64,000 nt of DNA from Prorocentrum cordatum (GCA_963575745.1 CAUYUJ010015718.1:205498-269497), one strand, 5' to 3'; positions 31,940 through 41,964 are shown, counted from the stretch's first letter. Numbers and translations: made by a program. The notes: generated by a model not told the origin, from the letters alone.

Positions 31940-33326
31940 GCTGGGTCCCTCAGATTGGTGATGGAAACCTTCTCGAGAGAAACTGGCTACGGACCCGCTG
32001 CCCCCACTTTCCTCGAACACCCTCATCTGAGAATCCTCGGAGCCCGGAGATCTCCCCAAGAGGCCAAAGTGGGGGAGAGGGAACTGAGCGACAAAACTGC
32101 GGCCCGCCCCCTCACTGTCCCCGCTGTCCTTGGCCGAGTCGCTGAAGCTCGGCACGTCGAAGCACTCCTTCGGAAGCCCGGCCTTCACCGAGTCGGAGAC
32201 CTGGAACCGCTCCGGGCTGCGGTGGACCAGGGAGACGGATTTGTGACCTGACGGATGCCTCAAGAGGGCGCGATCCACCAGGTTACCGTCGTCGTTTACA
32301 GTCATGCGATTGTCTTGCAAATCTATGCTGGTGCAGATCATCTCCAGGAGCCGCGCTGGGAGCAGGGGAGGGCACTGCTGCTCCAGAACGTAGAACTCGA
32401 TGTACCCGCAGCCAGCCAGAGAGCACGATACCCAGCAGCGACCGATCGGGGTCGTTCGACCTCCTATCCCAGAGGCGGCCTTGCCCTCCAGCGGGGTCCA
32501 ATCGATGTGAACGTGAAATCCCTTGCTCCGCATAGCCTTCTTCAGTATCAGTACGTCAGGGCGGCCGATGAGTGCCTGGCCCGCTGCGGTATCTACCAAG
32601 GCGTGGTCCCGCATGTTCTTCAGGGTGATCGCCGTAGCGTCGAGTCCGCTCCTCACGATCCCCGTCCAGAACTCGAGTGGGAAGGACGCCCACGAGGTCT
32701 CGAAATCGTACTCGTCGGCCGCGCCTCGAAGAACGGCCCCACAGGATGGTTGGTCCATGCTGTTGGGCAGCGAGAACCCTGCCCAGTGCGTCGAACTCGA
32801 ACCCTTCGGGGCCACAGTAGAGCCCTTCTCCTCATTGAGTCTGTCCCGCTTGGATCGGTACGGTTTCTTGCAGTTCTCTGCCCAGTGCCCCATTTCACCA
32901 CAGTTGGCGCACCTCGTCTTCTTCTTCAGCTCGGCGGACGTAATACGACGTAAACGTGGGTGAGAAGGTCGTTGACGGTCGAAGAAGTCACGATCCACTC
33001 GACGACTCGCCTTCATCTTTCGGGCCTCGGCCCAGGTACGTCTCTTCTCTTTTCCCCACTTTTCTTCTATGACCGCCGCCAGCACCAGCATAAGGTCTTT
33101 CTCGTCCAATTCCTGAGTGTCCAGCGCTTCGAGAAAGATCAACGCGTCCTCCTCGGGCAGCTCGAACGAGTCATCGATGTCATCGTAGTGCGTAGCTGCT
33201 CCGTCCCAGAGAGATGGAGGCGCCGGGTGGACCTCTTCGGAGTCCGGTAGCTCCGCTGCGTAGGTCTTCTGGTTTCCCGCAGAGATCGAGGATGAGGGCA
33301 GAACTCCCTTCTCCCGCACGTCCAGA
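31940..33326 (-). CDS. gag: Copia gag C-terminal part and aspartic protease
   Basis: After element B the frame continues as LDVREKGVLPSSSISAG. An acidic segment (ELPEEDALIFLEALDTQE) precedes a CCHC zinc knuckle (CANCGEMGHWAENC, about 32870-32915), then a retropepsin-like motif ALVDTAAGQALIG (about 32575-32610) where DTA stands for the usual D(T/S)G. GIGGRTTPIG and LLPARLLEMI fit the later protease strands. The junction with the N-terminal gag at 40479 is in frame if element B is removed. Confidence 0.75.
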
Positions 33327-33486
33327 ATGGGTGTGCGTAGCACGATAATGACGTGCTGAGGCTTTTCGAGTGTCGGGCCCTGAATACCCCTCCATGTCCA
33401 CCTAAACGGAAACCGTCTCAGCTTGCCAGTCTTCTTGCAACGCTGTATGCGCAACCGTTTGTGCTCAAGCCTCGCTTTCTTCATCA
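33327..33486 (+). repeat. Element B split direct repeat A1
   Basis: 160 bp from ATGGGTGTGCGTAGCACG to TTTCTTCATCA, identical to 40136-40295. Confidence 0.95.
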
Positions 33487-33496
33487 GAGGTTTGCG

Positions 33497-33877
33497 ATGC
33501 GCGCCGCCCTGGTCGTGCTGTGGCTGCTCGCGTCGCTGGAGCAGCGGAGCCGCGAGGTCGGCGAGCAGCTCGGCCGCGCGCAGGTGCTCGAGCGCCTGCA
33601 GGAGGTCGCCGAGAACCTCTCGGCGAGCGCTCAGGCGGTGGCCGAGTGCCCGCCGCCGCTGGCGGCAGAGGGCCCCTGCGCCCCGTGTGAGGCCTGCCCC
33701 GCGGAGGCGGAGTCGGGCCCTACCTGGGCGGGCGTGGTCGCGGGGCACCTGGCGTCGGCGCTCATCGGGCAGCTGGGCGGACGCCTGCTGCGTCGGGGCG
33801 ATGGCGAGGAGGCTGCCCGTGGGGCGGTTCCTGGACCAGCGCGGCCAGCCGTTCTCGGCCGCGGAGTTCGCGCGTGA
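33497..33877 (+). CDS. ORF0: small predicted membrane or secreted protein of element B
   Basis: 126 aa from the ATG at 33497, 10 bp after A1. The N-terminus MRAALVVLWLLASLEQ resembles a signal peptide or anchor. A heptad-like helical region (RAQVLERLQEVAENLS) follows, then a Cys/Pro cluster (AECPPP, CAPCEACPAE) and a second hydrophobic stretch (WAGVVAGHLASALIG) ending in LLRR. It overlaps the gag start by 77 bp; gag is in the +1 frame, as in element A. An upstream in-frame ATG at 33353 lies inside A1, so 33497 is preferred. No family recognised. Confidence 0.58.
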   Translation: MRAALVVLWLLASLEQRSREVGEQLGRAQVLERLQEVAENLSASAQAVAECPPPLAAEGPCAPCEACPAEAESGPTWAGVVAGHLASALIGQLGGRLLRRGDGEEAARGAVPGPARPAVLGRGVRA

Positions 33878-35363
33878 GCTGATTCCAGGGCGGTCGGTTG
33901 GACTGAAGTACGCGGAGGCGGGCGAGGACCTGTATCACGAGCGGGTCTTGCTTGGGCCCGTCGGTGCCAGCGGCGCAGGACAGAGCACGATCTGGCGCAG
34001 CATGACGCCCGATCTCATGATCTACGAGGAGCAGTACAGCGAGGGGAACATGGACGTGGAGCAGTTCGTGCTGATGAACGACGGCGCGGAGGTGCCTCGA
34101 CCCTTGCGCGGGTACTTCTACAAGTTCAACCCCGAGGACTACCCGTCCACGCAGGCCATACGGCGGGAGCTATCGTCGAGCTTGGCGACCTACGAGGAGC
34201 TGGGGTTCGCGCCGCCTGCCGTGCCGCAGATGCTGTCGGCCGAAGGCGTGATCGTGCCCACCCGACGCCTGCCGTTGCGAGGAGCCGCCCATGACGCGCC
34301 TGCCGAGGACGTGGCAGTGGTCGCTGCCGACGGGACTCGGACCCCGCCGTTAGCGCCGCCCGAGGGTCAGAGCTGGGTGATCGCAGAGATGGGGAACGAC
34401 GACTACCGCTACGGGGACACGATCGAGCTGCGACAAGGGGACATCACACACAGCGAGGGCGTCGGTTTTGCCTACGTGAAGGACGACTTCTTGAAGGTGA
34501 TTTTGATGAGACGCTCGGAGATCGAGGCCTTCAAGAAGCGCGGGCTGGCGGCTGTCCAGAAGGAGGCGGAGCGCCTGGGTATCGGGAGCGTCTCGATTGG
34601 CGATCGGTCGTCGCCTCCCAACCCGCCAGGCACAGAGATCAGGGACCCGAAGGGCGTTGGAGAGCTGCGAGAAAAAGACGAGAGGGCTCAAGTCGGCGAG
34701 CCCAGTGGCGACGAGGACGACGGCCGCACGCTCTGGGTGGACTACGATGAGCAGGGACGGCGATATAAGAGCTTCAGGAAGTTCACCGCCGAGATGACGC
34801 AGGAGCCGCTGGACTGCCGCGACATCGATGGGCCGTGCTGTCTCTCACACCTTCTGCTGCACGCCGAGCGTCGCCATGGAGATCTGGAGAAGTGGTTGGT
34901 GGAGTTCTTGAGGGACAACAACATCGGGAAGACGGACAGGGTGACGCACGAGCTCCAGGCTCTCGTGAAGGCGCTGCACCTTTTCGCGACCCACGACCAG
35001 GTGAACTTACCCTCGCTGGCGGGAGCCGAACGCCTCGGGCGCAGAGTGGTCGCGATCATCGATGCCTACAGTGGCCAGGCCGCGCCGAACTGGAAGCTCG
35101 CGAACGTGTACGAGGGCGTGGGGTCAGGCCTCGAGGCGGTGGACCCTGGACTTCGCTCGTGGGGGATCCGCCGCTACAAGGACGAGCACGACAACTACGT
35201 GACCAGGACCAAGGCCTTGAGCGGCGGCGCTATGCCCGAGGAGGCAGAGGACCAGGTTGGAGGGGACGCCGTCGGCGGCAGCGGTCGCGGTCGAGGCCGT
35301 GGGCGCGCAGAAGGACGCGGGACAGCACGTGGAGGGCGTGGTGTGCCCGCGGAGAAGCCATGA
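33801..35363 (+). CDS. gag: gag-like protein of element B
   Basis: 520 aa from ATG 33801. The start is set by homology with element A: GLKYAEAGEDLYHERVLL here, VKYAGHPIWHERLLL there. A middle region with PQMLSAEGVIVPTRRLP is followed by a second domain (HLLLHAERRHGDLEKWLVEF, VTHELQALVKALHLFATH). The tail is Gly/Arg-rich (GRGRGRAEGRGTARGG), as in RNA-binding tails. The TGA at 35361-35363 overlaps the pol ATG at 35360 within ATGATGATG. Longer upstream openness to 33423 is Arg/Ser shadow of ORF0. Confidence 0.78.
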   Translation: MARRLPVGRFLDQRGQPFSAAEFARELIPGRSVGLKYAEAGEDLYHERVLLGPVGASGAGQSTIWRSMTPDLMIYEEQYSEGNMDVEQFVLMNDGAEVPRPLRGYFYKFNPEDYPSTQAIRRELSSSLATYEELGFAPPAVPQMLSAEGVIVPTRRLPLRGAAHDAPAEDVAVVAADGTRTPPLAPPEGQSWVIAEMGNDDYRYGDTIELRQGDITHSEGVGFAYVKDDFLKVILMRRSEIEAFKKRGLAAVQKEAERLGIGSVSIGDRSSPPNPPGTEIRDPKGVGELREKDERAQVGEPSGDEDDGRTLWVDYDEQGRRYKSFRKFTAEMTQEPLDCRDIDGPCCLSHLLLHAERRHGDLEKWLVEFLRDNNIGKTDRVTHELQALVKALHLFATHDQVNLPSLAGAERLGRRVVAIIDAYSGQAAPNWKLANVYEGVGSGLEAVDPGLRSWGIRRYKDEHDNYVTRTKALSGGAMPEEAEDQVGGDAVGGSGRGRGRGRAEGRGTARGGRGVPAEKP

Positions 35364-38050
35364 TGATGGAGACGGGCCGCGACGAGAAGTCCCCGCGTCG
35401 CGGCCTGCTGAGCGTCGGGGACGGGCCGTGCCAGGCGGCCCCAGGGAGGCGGCGGCTCTTTCCGCTTCCACCCTTGCATGTCGACCCAGTTTGTAGGGTC
35501 GGGCGGTCCAAGAAGCAACAGCGGAAGGATCGCGCGCGTGAGGTCTTTCCCACGCTGGTGGCAGAGGCTACCGATGCACTTAATTGGATGAGCGGGCACC
35601 GCGTCGACGACACGGAGGGCGACATCGCGTCGACTTTCGGCCTGGCGTCGGAGATGGCGGACTCTACGAGACGTTACCTGGAAGGGCTGGCCCAGCTCCA
35701 GCAGCCCAGTAGCGAGAAGGCTCGGCATCCCACCACGGAGGCGGCCCTGATGGAATTGCTCCGAGGGAGGGGCGGCGGGTACACCGACGCCGACCCCTCC
35801 TCAACGGCTCTGGCCCCTTTCAGGCATGACCTGGTGTCGCTGCCCTCGAACACGAACGACTGCAAGATGATCGAGGAGCTCGTTGGCGCCCGAGGTCGGT
35901 ACTTTCTGGAGGGGGAAGGAGAGCGAATGCGCCTGGCTGCTGATGAACAATTAACTGAGGCTCAGTTGCATGACATTCCTTGCTACGTTGATCCCGCCCT
36001 GACGCGGAATCGGAGGAGGTACGTTCGCTTCTTGAAGGATCTGCACAGCAGGGGGCTTGTGAAGTTCTCGTCGCGCTGTCGCGAGAAGGTCGGGCTGTTT
36101 TTCGTGAAGAAGAAGTCGGGGCAGCTCAGGATGATACTGGATGCCCGCAGGACGAACGCACATTTTCGACCCCCCCCGCACGTGAGCCTCCTGACTGCTG
36201 AGGGCCTCGGTAACATCGAGGTCGAGGGGGACCTGGAGGGCGCACCACAGCTAGCTGTCGGAACCGTGGACGTCTCCGACGCCTTCCACCGCATGAAGAT
36301 GCCCGACCACCTGTGCGAGTACTTTGGCCTCCCGTCGGTGTTGGCATCGGAGATCGGGATGCATCGCGTGCAGGGAGTCGAGGTGGAGCCTAGCTCAGAG
36401 GTGGTGCCGCTGGCGGCCGCGTTGCCCATGGGTTTCACCTGGTCGCTCTTTTTCGCCCAGGACATCGACGAGGAGGCCACCGCCGCGGTGATCGACAGGT
36501 GTGAGCTCTTGGTGGATCACGGGCGCCCTTTGCTGCTTCGCTGCCTCCGAGGCGGGGCTCAGATTCGGCACTACGTGTACGTGGACAACGTGGGCGTGTT
36601 CGGCGGGGGGCGAAAGATAGTCGAGGAGACCATGGAGCGCCTAGTGAGCAGCTTCGAGTCCCGCGGGCTCAAGACGCACGAGCTGGAGATCACGGAGGGA
36701 GAGATCGAAGCCCTGGGGGTGGTGCTGGACGCCAACCGCCGCCACACCCGCCTTAGCTGTAAGCGTTTCTGGCGGCTTCGGCAAGGGATACGCGGGCTGC
36801 TTCGCCGTAGGCTCGTGAGTGGGCAGGCCGTGGAGATCGTGGTCGGCCACTGCACCTTCGCGGGACTGATACGCCGGGAGACACTCACCTGCTTCAGCGC
36901 CGTTTACAGCTTCATACAGAGCAGCTACCACGTGCCCGTTGAGCTCTGGGCGAGCGTTCGGCAGGAGCTGAAGTGCTTTTTGGGCCTGATGATCACGCTG
37001 GTGGCGTCGTGGGAGCTGGACTGGAACGGCATAGCTTGCGCCACGGACGCCTGCGAGGAGGGCTTCGGCGTGTGCTTACGCGCGCTAGGGGCCAGTACTA
37101 CTTCCCGCTATGGCCGAGTGCGTGAGCGTGATCGGTTCAGACACCCTGAGCACGTCCGTGCCCGTGATGCCGCTTTGCTTGACTCGTGCCCGCTCTTGCA
37201 CCGTGACAGTCTCGAGGCCCTTGGAGCTGTAGGAGCCCGGGGGCTCGAGGCCTCTTCCGAGTTCGAGGAGATATCGGCCTCCGATTTGGCCGAAGATGCC
37301 TGGCACGTGTGCGGTGGGTGGCCTTTCGCTTTTGAGGAAAACATTCTCCTGCTCGAAGCCCGCGCCTTGCTCATCGGCGCCGAGCGCATCCTCCTCTCTC
37401 GCCCTGGTCGCAATCTCAGACAGCTCCTGTTCTGTGATAATCTCGCGCTTGTGCTTTGCTGTGACAGATATCGCACCAGAAACTACAAGCTTTTGTTGAT
37501 CCTTAGGAAGCTTGCGTGTCTTTGCCTCGCCAGGAATGTCCGCCTCACTGTTAGATGGATCCCCTCGGAGCGAAACCCCGCGGACTGGCCCTCTCGGCTT
37601 TTTTCACACCCGCCGTCCCAGGGGACCGCGAAAGGACCTCGTGAGAGTCCTGGTGAGGTTTCTTTTCCTGCGCCCCCCGTGTCGAGCAAGGGAGGTAGTC
37701 AGCGTAGTTTTTTGAGAGCACGAAGTTTAACAAGTGACATGGAGGGGGAAAGGGAGCGAGACCACAGTCCTCGTATCGCACCCCATCGACGTCCTTTGAA
37801 GCTGTCCGAGTGTCTTTGGCCTCGTGGTCGGGCCCCCGAGCGTCCCAGAGTCGTGAGGCTTGCCGATTTTTTACCTCAGGTTGAGTCTGGTCGAAAGCAA
37901 GTGCATCCGCCCTGTCACCCGTCGGCAGGCGCTTCGGCTCAGAAAACGCCTAGCATCCACAAAGCGCGCACCATACGTCTTTCTGATTGTCTCCCTGATC
38001 CTTCTTCGTCCGCTGCTCATGGACGACTCGGGTCGACCTCGGAGAGTTCG
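35360..38050 (+). CDS. pol: Reverse transcriptase-RNase H of element B
   Basis: It starts MMMETGRDEK, again three tandem Mets. RT motif A is GTVDVSDAFHRMKMP (Asp304, Asp307), motif B LPMGFTWSLFFAQ (about 355-367), motif C HYVYVDNVGVF (YVDN at 407-410). As in element A the second Asp of YxDD is Asn. RNase H carries CATDACEEGFG, LLLEARALLIGAERIL, LLFCDNLALV and WIPSERNPADWPSR. A linker follows with three short repeats (LKLSECLWP, VRLADFLPQ, IRLSDCLPD). The frame does not stop until 39949, passing the YR in the +1 frame, so the real end is unclear. Confidence 0.88.
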
Positions 38051-39389
38051 GACGCTGGCGCGAGCTGTGGCGGACTGGCCGACGCCGAGAGCACCCGCCG
38101 CGCCGAAGCGGCGCGAGCGGACGCTGGCCCGCAGCCGCGCGGCGGTCGCAGCAGGACAGAGCCGCGGGCTGGTCAAGGGTCGTGGAGGTCGCGGGACGCT
38201 GCTGGGCGCGGGAGTCCCTGCAGCCCCACCGCGCCTGGCCGATCAGACGGCCGACTGCCACGGCATCCTAAGGCCAGACACCAGTGGCTCGGCCCAGAAG
38301 CGCGGCGCGCCGTCCGACTCCACTTCGAGCGAGTCCGACGCGCAGGGCGAGCGCGCCGATCGGGCCCGCCGACTCGAGCGTCGCGGCAAGCGGCGTCTAG
38401 AGAGGTGGCTGCAGGAGGTGATGGAGAGGGACAAGCAGCTGCACGGGCTCAGTGTGCTGGAACAGCGCGCCGTGAGGGCCCGCACCGAGAGGTCGTACGT
38501 GAAGGAGCTCACATCGTTCGCGGAGTGGGCCGAGGTCGACCGGATTCAGGATGTGGACACCAGTCGCCTGGACGAGCTGCTGGTGATGTACTTCGAAGAG
38601 CTGTGGCTGAAGGGGGAGGCCCCGTCCAAAGGAATGAAGGTCATTGCCTCGGTCATGCACGTGATGCCGCAGTTCGGCAAGGTCGGGCGCCAGGGCCTGC
38701 CTCGCAGCTGGCGGGCGCTCAAGGGCTGGGTCAACGTGGTTCCGCCTCGGGCTCGCGTCCCTCAGGCCTTCGCAGTCTGGGCAGCCATCATCAACGGCCT
38801 GGTTCAGGACGGAAAGCTCGAGATGGGACTGGCGGTGCTCGTGATGTGGAGCACGTACTGCAGGCCTGGGAGCTTGCTGGCCATGCGTCCCGACGACCTC
38901 ATAGCCCCGAACTCCGTGACGGGCATGTGGGGAGTGACGCTGAACCCGTACGAGGGGGGAGTGGCCAACAAGGTGAACGAGTTCGACCAGAGCTGCATGC
39001 TGGACCACTCTTTCTGGAAGTCGCTCCACCCACTGTTGGAGGCCCTCAAGTCGCGGACGGCTGGGGAGTGTCTCTGGCGTTTCAGCTACCCCGAGCTGGC
39101 CCGCTCGTTCAAGACCGTGGCAAACCGCCTCAAGATCGATGTGGTACCATACCAGGCTCGGCACTCAGGAGCCTCCCACGACCGCCTCCACGGGTTTCGA
39201 GACATGGCAGCCATCAAGCGTCGCGGCGGCTGGAAGACAGACAAGAGCCTTCAGCGGTACGAGAAGCACGCGTTGCTGAGCAAGACCTGGGAGAGGCTGA
39301 GCGAGAACTTCAAGGCGCACGCAAAGCAGTGCGAGGCTCGGCTCGTGGGAGTGCTCTTGGACGGGCAGGCCGTGCCCGTTTTCCCGTAA
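38019..39389 (+). CDS. Tyrosine recombinase of element B
   Basis: 456 aa from the ATG at 38019. The N-terminal 120 residues are basic and low-complexity, then a core-binding domain (RTERSYVKELTSFAEW, LLVMYFEELWLKG, VMPQFGKVGRQGLPRSW) matches element A (FPQFGRQGGQSLPETARA). Catalytic residues are Arg282 in YCRPGSLLAM, box II Tyr378-x-x-Arg381-His382 in PYQARHSGASHD, Trp405 in RRGGWKTD and Tyr414 in LQRYEKH. The first box II residue is Tyr where element A and most of the family have His. Otherwise intact. Confidence 0.87.
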   Translation: MDDSGRPRRVRTLARAVADWPTPRAPAAPKRRERTLARSRAAVAAGQSRGLVKGRGGRGTLLGAGVPAAPPRLADQTADCHGILRPDTSGSAQKRGAPSDSTSSESDAQGERADRARRLERRGKRRLERWLQEVMERDKQLHGLSVLEQRAVRARTERSYVKELTSFAEWAEVDRIQDVDTSRLDELLVMYFEELWLKGEAPSKGMKVIASVMHVMPQFGKVGRQGLPRSWRALKGWVNVVPPRARVPQAFAVWAAIINGLVQDGKLEMGLAVLVMWSTYCRPGSLLAMRPDDLIAPNSVTGMWGVTLNPYEGGVANKVNEFDQSCMLDHSFWKSLHPLLEALKSRTAGECLWRFSYPELARSFKTVANRLKIDVVPYQARHSGASHDRLHGFRDMAAIKRRGGWKTDKSLQRYEKHALLSKTWERLSENFKAHAKQCEARLVGVLLDGQAVPVFP

Positions 39390-39949
39390 GCCGCGGCGTC
39401 GTGTCACGCTGGATTTGCGTCTGGGGACCGCACAGTCGACAGATCGGGCGGCCGCTTCGCGCGTCAGGTTTTAAGGTCAGATGCTTGCATGGCGAGCGTC
39501 CCGACGCATTGTTCGCCAGATCCTTAGTGTGCGATCTCCAGCGTAAGCGTCTCCTAGGTGTTTTGGTTGAGTCAGGTTTCAGCTCTCGTCACACGTCGCA
39601 CGTCCAACGAGTCATGCGAGCGGCCGCCAAAGCGTTTGTTCCTTGCCTAATCTTGCACTATGACACCTCAGCCGCGCTGAGGCCAGCCCTGCACAAGCTT
39701 GCTGCCTGCGCAGCCACTCGAGTAGATAACACGCTCAGTGCTTTCGGTAGTCATCACCGTCTCCCGTGGGTAATTTTATGTGCAGGGATCTCATCTCGAG
39801 ATCTCGACGGGCTGCGGATCCAGGGACCTCGAACCAGAAGGCACCCAGGTCCTCTGTGTTTGACCAGTTTTGAAATGCCCGTCGCTTTCGCTCGCTCGCT
39901 CGCTGCTGCCCTTTTAGCCCCCATAAGGTCCCTCTATCTAAATGTGTGA
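39390..39949 (+). CDS. 3' part of the element B pol frame, function unclear
   Basis: The pol frame continues after the YR stop for about 185 codons. WGPHSRQIGRPLRASGFKVR faintly resembles a SAM-binding start, in the position where element A has its methyltransferase-like domain. No PC or ENP motif follows in this or the other two frames. It may be a decayed methyltransferase or just readthrough. Confidence 0.3.
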
Positions 39950-39980
39950 ACTGGCCCACGCCAGCTTTGGGACAGAATTG

Positions 39981-40136
39981 GGGAGTGGAGCAGTTTGTGT
40001 CTGCCGTGCACGCTTGCCAGTCTGTGTACAGGTTCACTTTGCTCGTCAGACTCCTGTCGGCAGTCCAGGCGGCGCTGAGACTGCCAGAGTAAGTTACACA
40101 GAAGCAATAGCCGCTAGAAAACAGATCGTCTCGTCA
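39981..40136 (+). repeat. Element B split direct repeat B1
   Basis: 156 bp starting GGGAGTGGAGCAGTTTG and ending CAGATCGTCTCGTCA. The copy at 40323-40478 differs at one base (AAT versus ACT). Confidence 0.94.
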
Positions 40137-40295
40137 TGGGTGTGCGTAGCACGATAATGACGTGCTGAGGCTTTTCGAGTGTCGGGCCCTGAATACCCCT
40201 CCATGTCCACCTAAACGGAAACCGTCTCAGCTTGCCAGTCTTCTTGCAACGCTGTATGCGCAACCGTTTGTGCTCAAGCCTCGCTTTCTTCATCA
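40136..40295 (+). repeat. Element B split direct repeat A2
   Basis: Identical to A1 and fused to B1 at GTCATGGG. A 27-bp spacer beginning CCCGCC follows; the element A spacer also begins CCCGCC. Confidence 0.95.
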
Positions 40296-40322
40296 CCCGC
40301 CCTCGTGCCGCCCTTGGTCACA

Positions 40323-40478
40323 GGGAGTGGAGCAGTTTGTGTCTGCCGTGCACGCTTGCCAGTCTGTGTACAGGTTCACTTTGCTCGTCAGACTCCTGTC
40401 GGCAGTCCAGGCGGCGCTGAGACTGCCAGAGTAAGTTACACAGAAGCACTAGCCGCTAGAAAACAGATCGTCTCGTCA
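40323..40478 (+). repeat. Element B split direct repeat B2, right end
   Basis: Ends in CGTCTCGTCA and is followed directly by the copia gag sequence. Confidence 0.94.
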
Positions 40479-41256
40479 GAAGTATGCCCTGCCTGATGGA
40501 CTGGAAATCGCGGCGCCCGTTGGCGAGCGTGCGGAGATTGATCTTGTTCTGAGGACTGAGGTTCGCTCCTTCTTCTAAGAAGCGTGACTTGATGTCGTCA
40601 GGAAGCGTCAGCCCATGGGCCTCTGCCTCGGATACCTTCGCGTCCCTCCTCAGCACGAAGTCCGTGAGCGATTCCCCACGACGCAGTGCGAAGTCGAAGA
40701 GGGCGAGTTTCTGAGCCTCTCGCTGCTTGTCGCCTGGTCTCTCGCCGTTCAAGACAGCGAGATGGTCGAGAAGCTTCTCGATCCCCTCGGCGGTACTCAG
40801 TGACGATCTGACCAGCTTAAACTTGGCCTGAATATCAACCGGTAGAGTCTCTAGCACCTTGCCGGCCTGCACCTCAGACTTGACACCCGTGCGCGCCACC
40901 CAGGACTTCAAGTTGGCGCTATACAAGTCCAGATGCTCGTAGCCTAGCTGCACAGGCGGGGCGCCGAAGTCGCGGTTGACATCGGCATGACTATTCCCAG
41001 GACCACCCCACGAGTGACGCTGCTCACTCTGGTCCCAGTCTACCCCGCTATCAGCGTGCCAGTCACGTAAGCTCCACGATGATGGCCACCACCCCCAGCG
41101 CCACCACGATGGTTCTCCGTGCCAGCTCGCGGAGTCCCAGTGGTCTTCTCCGGTCTGTGTCGGCTGGTCTCGAACTCGATCGTCGTCATCTCGCTCACCC
41201 GTCGCACCTGGATCCGGTCCTCCCGTCTGCCCTTCGACACCAGCTCCGCTTACCAT
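40479..41256 (-). CDS. gag: Copia gag N-terminal part, interrupted by element B
   Basis: The ATG at 41254-41256 lies one base from the LTR end. A Trp/His/Asp-rich N-terminal region is followed by a capsid-like segment: YEHLDLYSANLKSWVART, AGKVLETLPVDIQAKF, GIEKLLDHLAVLNG, LALFDFALRRGESLTDF, RRDFQSIRQGILL. The frame runs into B2 and stops there. The coding continues at 33326 on the other side of element B. The first gag codons overlap TGGTAAGCGGAGC, which resembles a tRNA primer-binding site. Confidence 0.75.
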
Positions 41257-41498
41257 TGTCTCTCAAGCAAGAACGCGGTGGGCTAGGATCATGAAAGGGC
41301 GAGAGGGAGGAACAGGGTCTCTCGTGCGAACTACATCATCGAGCCCAACATGGGCTGCAGTACTGCTCCCCTCTGCTGGGGCGAGCGAGGGCGGGTGGCA
41401 CGGGCGCAGGGACGAAGAGGGAGAGAGAGAGAGACCTCAGGAGGGATCGAGGGGCCTCGAGAACTCCTGGACGGGACCTCCGAAGAAATTCGGGGACA
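41257..41498 (-). repeat. 5' LTR of the copia element
   Basis: Pair of 25451-25692. On the minus strand it is immediately followed by A and then TGGTAAGCGGAGC, a candidate primer-binding site. Confidence 0.87.
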
Positions 41499-41840
41499 TT
41501 TTGGGCCGTTTTGGGGCCATCTTGGCCTTCTTGTGGTCGTCTTGGGACCGTCTTGGAGGTCATCTTGGGCCATTTTGGCCGTCTTGGAGGCACCAGGGAG
41601 ACCATTTTTGCAGTGCTTGATGCCCTTTTGGGGCTGTTTTGTGCTGAAAGACCGATTGGATACAACATTTGGGCAGCGGGCTGGGCCGAAATTCACTAGG
41701 AACTTGAGCAATTCTCCCAACTATTTGAATATTTGGCACGCCAGGCACCCCTGTGACAAGCACAAGGGGGCGGCGGATCTAGTGGCTAGGAGGGAAAAGG
41801 AGGAAGAGGAGGAGGAGGAGGAGGAGGAGGAGGCGGAACA
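41499..41840. repeat. CTTGG-type minisatellite and GAG tract, right flank of the copia element
   Basis: 41499-41620 has the same TCTTGG/TTTTGGGG units as 25160-25450. 41798-41836 is (GAG)n. Confidence 0.7.
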
Positions 41841-41964
41841 GGAGGGTTGCCAACAACTACTTCCATGCCGATCAGATACTACTGGCAACATTGCAGAAAT
41901 CAAGGAAACCACGCGGCCAAAGGATGGTCAAATCTTTTATCACGATGCATTCTGGGACTGAAGA

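Larger units (their letters stand above)
33327..40478 (+). mobile_element. Element B: intact-looking tyrosine-recombinase retrotransposon with split direct repeats
   Basis: This 7.15-kb insertion lies in the copia gag. The order is A1 (33327-33486), ORF0, gag, RT-RNase H, YR, 3' ORF, B1 (39981-40136), A2 (40136-40295), 27-bp spacer, B2 (40323-40478). A1 and A2 are identical over 160 bp and B1/B2 differ once, so it is younger than the host copia element. No long target duplication is present: flanks share only CAGAA, and removal of the insert restores the gag frame. All ORFs are open and catalytic motifs are present, apart from the YVDN variant in RT and a Tyr in YR box II. Confidence 0.9.
25451..41498 (-). 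mobile_element. Ty1/copia-type LTR retrotransposon, interrupted by element B
   Basis: The LTRs are 242 bp, TG...CA, with about six differences. Minus-strand order from the right is gag, zinc knuckle, protease, an extra +1-frame ORF, a methyltransferase-like domain, integrase, RT-RNase H: the copia order, with integrase before RT. Several frameshifts (near 30125, at the 29142-29155 C run, near 29060, in 27850-28260 and near 26115) suggest a recent but disabled copy, unless homopolymer sequencing errors explain some. Without element B the unit is about 8.9 kb. A clean target-site duplication is not evident because both flanks are repetitive. Confidence 0.85.

Noticed and set aside
33423-33800. 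N-terminal extension of the element B gag
   Set aside because: Cys/Arg/Ser shadow of ORF0; the gag homology starts after ATG 33801.
39735-40037. Minus-strand ORF across the end of element B
   Set aside because: It runs into the B1 repeat and has no motif.
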